NCBI GenBank assembly: GCA_032586195.1
Contig: JAWHQP010000008.1
Coordinates: 1 to 64,000, forward strand
Source of the DNA: JAWHQP01 sp032586195
Lineage (GTDB): Bacteria > Pseudomonadota > Gammaproteobacteria > Enterobacterales > Pasteurellaceae
DNA length: 64,000 bases
Reading direction: 5' to 3'
Translations under genes and position numbers: made by a program
The notes under the pieces: generated by a model
Database searches by the model: none
Seen by the model: the letters and a program-made list of their open reading frames with translations, nothing else
What the model was told of the DNA's origin: nothing
Shown: one piece after another, positions 62,486 through 64,000 of the stretch
How positions within the stretch are numbered: the first letter of the stretch is position 1
How the letters are laid out: each line of letters begins with the position of its first letter

Positions 62486-64000
62486 TTACAATTTGGTTTT
62501 ATCGCGCACCGCGCCTTTATCCGCCGAGGTGGCGAAATATCCGAAAACTTTCAGCGCGAAAGACACTTCACGTTGGCGATTAGCCGGTTTCCAGCCTTTC
62601 GTATCCTGTTCGGCGCGGCGCTGAGCCATTTCTTCAGCGCTGATTTTCAGGTTGATGGAACGGTTCGGAATGTCGATTTCGATGATATCGCCGTCGCGCA
62701 CCAACCCGATTGCGCCGCCTGAAGCCGCTTCCGGCGAGGCGTGACCGATGGATAAACCGGATGTGCCGCCGGAAAAACGTCCGTCGGTTAACAGGGCGCA
62801 TTTTTTACCTAAACCCATGGATTTGAGGTATGAAGTCGGGTAGAGCATTTCCTGCATACCCGGGCCGCCTTTCGGCCCCTCGTAGCGGATCACGACCACA
62901 TGTCCCGCGCGCACTTTGCCGCCGAGAATACCCGCGACGGCGTCTTCCTGACTTTCAAACACGATGGCTTCGCCGGTGAATTTCCAGATGGATTCATCCA
63001 CACCGGCGGTTTTCACGATACAGCCGTCCAGAGCAATATTGCCCGACAGCATGGCAAGACCGCCCTCCTGACTGATGGCGAATTGTTTGGAACGGATACA
63101 CCCGTTCTGACGGTCTTCATCCAGGCTGTCCCAACGGCAGTCCTGTGAGAAGGCTTCCGTGGTACGAATGCCCGCCGGGCCGGCGCGGTAGAATTTTTTA
63201 ATCTCTTCGTCTTGCGTGGTGATGATATCGTATTTTTCCACCTGTTCGCCCAAGGTGGTGCCCAGTACGGTTTTGGTTTCGGCGTGCAGCAAGCCGGCCC
63301 GCTTTAATTCGCCCAGAATTGCCATAATGCCGCCGGCGCGGTGAACATCTTCCATATGATATTTGTTGGTATTGGGCGCGATTTTAGTCAGACAAGGCAC
63401 CGAGCGGGATAAACGGTCGATATCCGCCATGGTGAATTCAACACCGGCTTCCTGAGCCGCCGCCAACAGGTGCAACACGGTATTGGACGAGCCGCCCATG
63501 GCGATATCTAAGCTCATGGCGTTTTCAAAGGCGTGGAAAGTGCCGATTGAACGGGGCAGGACGGAATCGTCATCCTGTTGGTAATAGCGTCGGCATAATT
63601 CTACGATTTGTGAACCCGCATTTAAGAATAATTGTTTACGATCAACATGAGTGGCCAGCATAGAACCGTTGCCCGGCAGGCTTAAGCCTAAAGCTTCGGT
63701 TAAGCAGTTCATGGAGTTGGCGGTGAACATGCCCGAACAGGAACCGCAGGTCGGGCAGGCGGAGCGTTCAATGGCGTCAACGTCGGTATCGGATACATTA
63801 ACATCCGCACTTTGAATCATGGCGTCAATCAGGTCTAGCTTGATTAATTGGTCGGAAAGCTTGGTTTTGCCCGCTTCCATCGGGCCGCCGGAGACAAAAA
63901 CGGTTGGTATATTTAACCGCATTGCCGCCATCAGCATGCCCGGGGTGATTTTGTCACAGTTGGAAATACATACCATCGCGTCCGCGCAATGCGCGTTTAC
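62486..64000 (-). CDS. ilvD: Dihydroxyacid dehydratase (5' part outside window)
   Basis: Iron-sulfur enzyme of branched-chain amino acid synthesis. The window holds about 504 codons of a protein of about 612. It is open to the window edge, with VNAHCADAMVCISNCDKITP at the edge. Cys ligands are in CISNCDK and CPTCGSCSGMF; FTANSMNCLTEALGLSLPGN and GRFSGGTSGLSIGHASPEA are family markers. The start codon lies beyond position 64000. Next gene downstream is ilvA. Confidence 0.95.
   Translation of the reverse strand, partial: VNAHCADAMVCISNCDKITPGMLMAAMRLNIPTVFVSGGPMEAGKTKLSDQLIKLDLIDAMIQSADVNVSDTDVDAIERSACPTCGSCSGMFTANSMNCLTEALGLSLPGNGSMLATHVDRKQLFLNAGSQIVELCRRYYQQDDDSVLPRSIGTFHAFENAMSLDIAMGGSSNTVLHLLAAAQEAGVEFTMADIDRLSRSVPCLTKIAPNTNKYHMEDVHRAGGIMAILGELKRAGLLHAETKTVLGTTLGEQVEKYDIITTQDEEIKKFYRAGPAGIRTTEAFSQDCRWDSLDEDRQNGCIRSKQFAISQEGGLAMLSGNIALDGCIVKTAGVDESIWKFTGEAIVFESQEDAVAGILGGKVRAGHVVVIRYEGPKGGPGMQEMLYPTSYLKSMGLGKKCALLTDGRFSGGTSGLSIGHASPEAASGGAIGLVRDGDIIEIDIPNRSINLKISAEEMAQRRAEQDTKGWKPANRQREVSFALKVFGYFATSADKGAVRDKTKL

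Noticed and set aside
1..64000. Search for insertion sequences, prophage, integrases, toxin-antitoxin or CRISPR-Cas genes
   Set aside because: No transposase, integrase, phage structural or Cas protein was recognised in any long frame.

Overview
The window is a piece of a Pasteurellaceae chromosome. It carries about 37 copies of the Haemophilus-type DNA uptake signal (core AAGTGCGGT, often followed by G/C-T-G-A and an A/T-rich tail such as GAGTTTTT). Many conserved genes sit in Haemophilus-like neighbourhoods: trkA-mscL, mobA-mobB beside yihD-dsbA, rsmD/ftsY-ftsE-ftsX, mutS/recA-recX. The genus cannot be fixed by eye; a Mannheimia/Basfia/Actinobacillus-like species is plausible.

Layout. 1-600: end of an rRNA operon (last bases of 23S, a purine-rich spacer, 5S, terminators). 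607-6850: p-aminobenzoate genes (pabC, pabB, pabA), trkA, mscL, rraB, a SIMPL-domain protein, slyD. 6954-10350: rimO followed by a cytoplasmic N-glycosyltransferase (ApNGT/HMW1C family) that is split by a one-base frameshift and has a Lys/Ala/Pro-rich tail. 10398-20519: housekeeping genes (aroE, tsaC, yrdD-like, rmuC, oxidoreductases, maoP, dsbA, yihD, mobAB). 20555-28013: transport and redox genes (MFS pump, DppA-like and PotD binding proteins, PuuB-like oxidase, DoxX, old yellow enzyme family). 28052-30650: an Lrp-type regulator divergent from diaminopropionate ammonia-lyase, followed by decayed remnants of an alanine/glycine:Na+ symporter and a RidA protein. 30648-33291: yheS and yhgN.

33314-48965 is a complete ATP-dependent (group 2-like) capsule locus, all on the minus strand. 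In transcription order it holds wecB and wecC (UDP-ManNAcA synthesis), three glycosyltransferase genes, kpsC/kpsS (beta-Kdo linker), bexD-C-B-A (export) and an rfbB homologue at the end. The serotype-specific part (about 41.8-49.0 kb) is AT-rich and has no perfect uptake signal, consistent with import as a cassette. One of its glycosyltransferase genes is frameshifted.

49210-64000 returns to core genes: rsmD, ftsYEX, pldB, asd, an mgtC-family gene, mutS (frameshifted), recA with a clear SOS box, recX, ilvA and the 3' part of ilvD, which runs off the end.

The least ordinary content is: the NGT gene with its histone-like tail; the decaying diaminopropionate/2-aminoacrylate operon, whose upstream region has a perfect CRP site and two palindromes; the capsule glycosyltransferases with a shared CgeB-like module; and a set of three one-base deletions in ngt, a capsule glycosyltransferase and mutS. 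Those three may be sequencing errors, or a mutator history if the mutS lesion is real.
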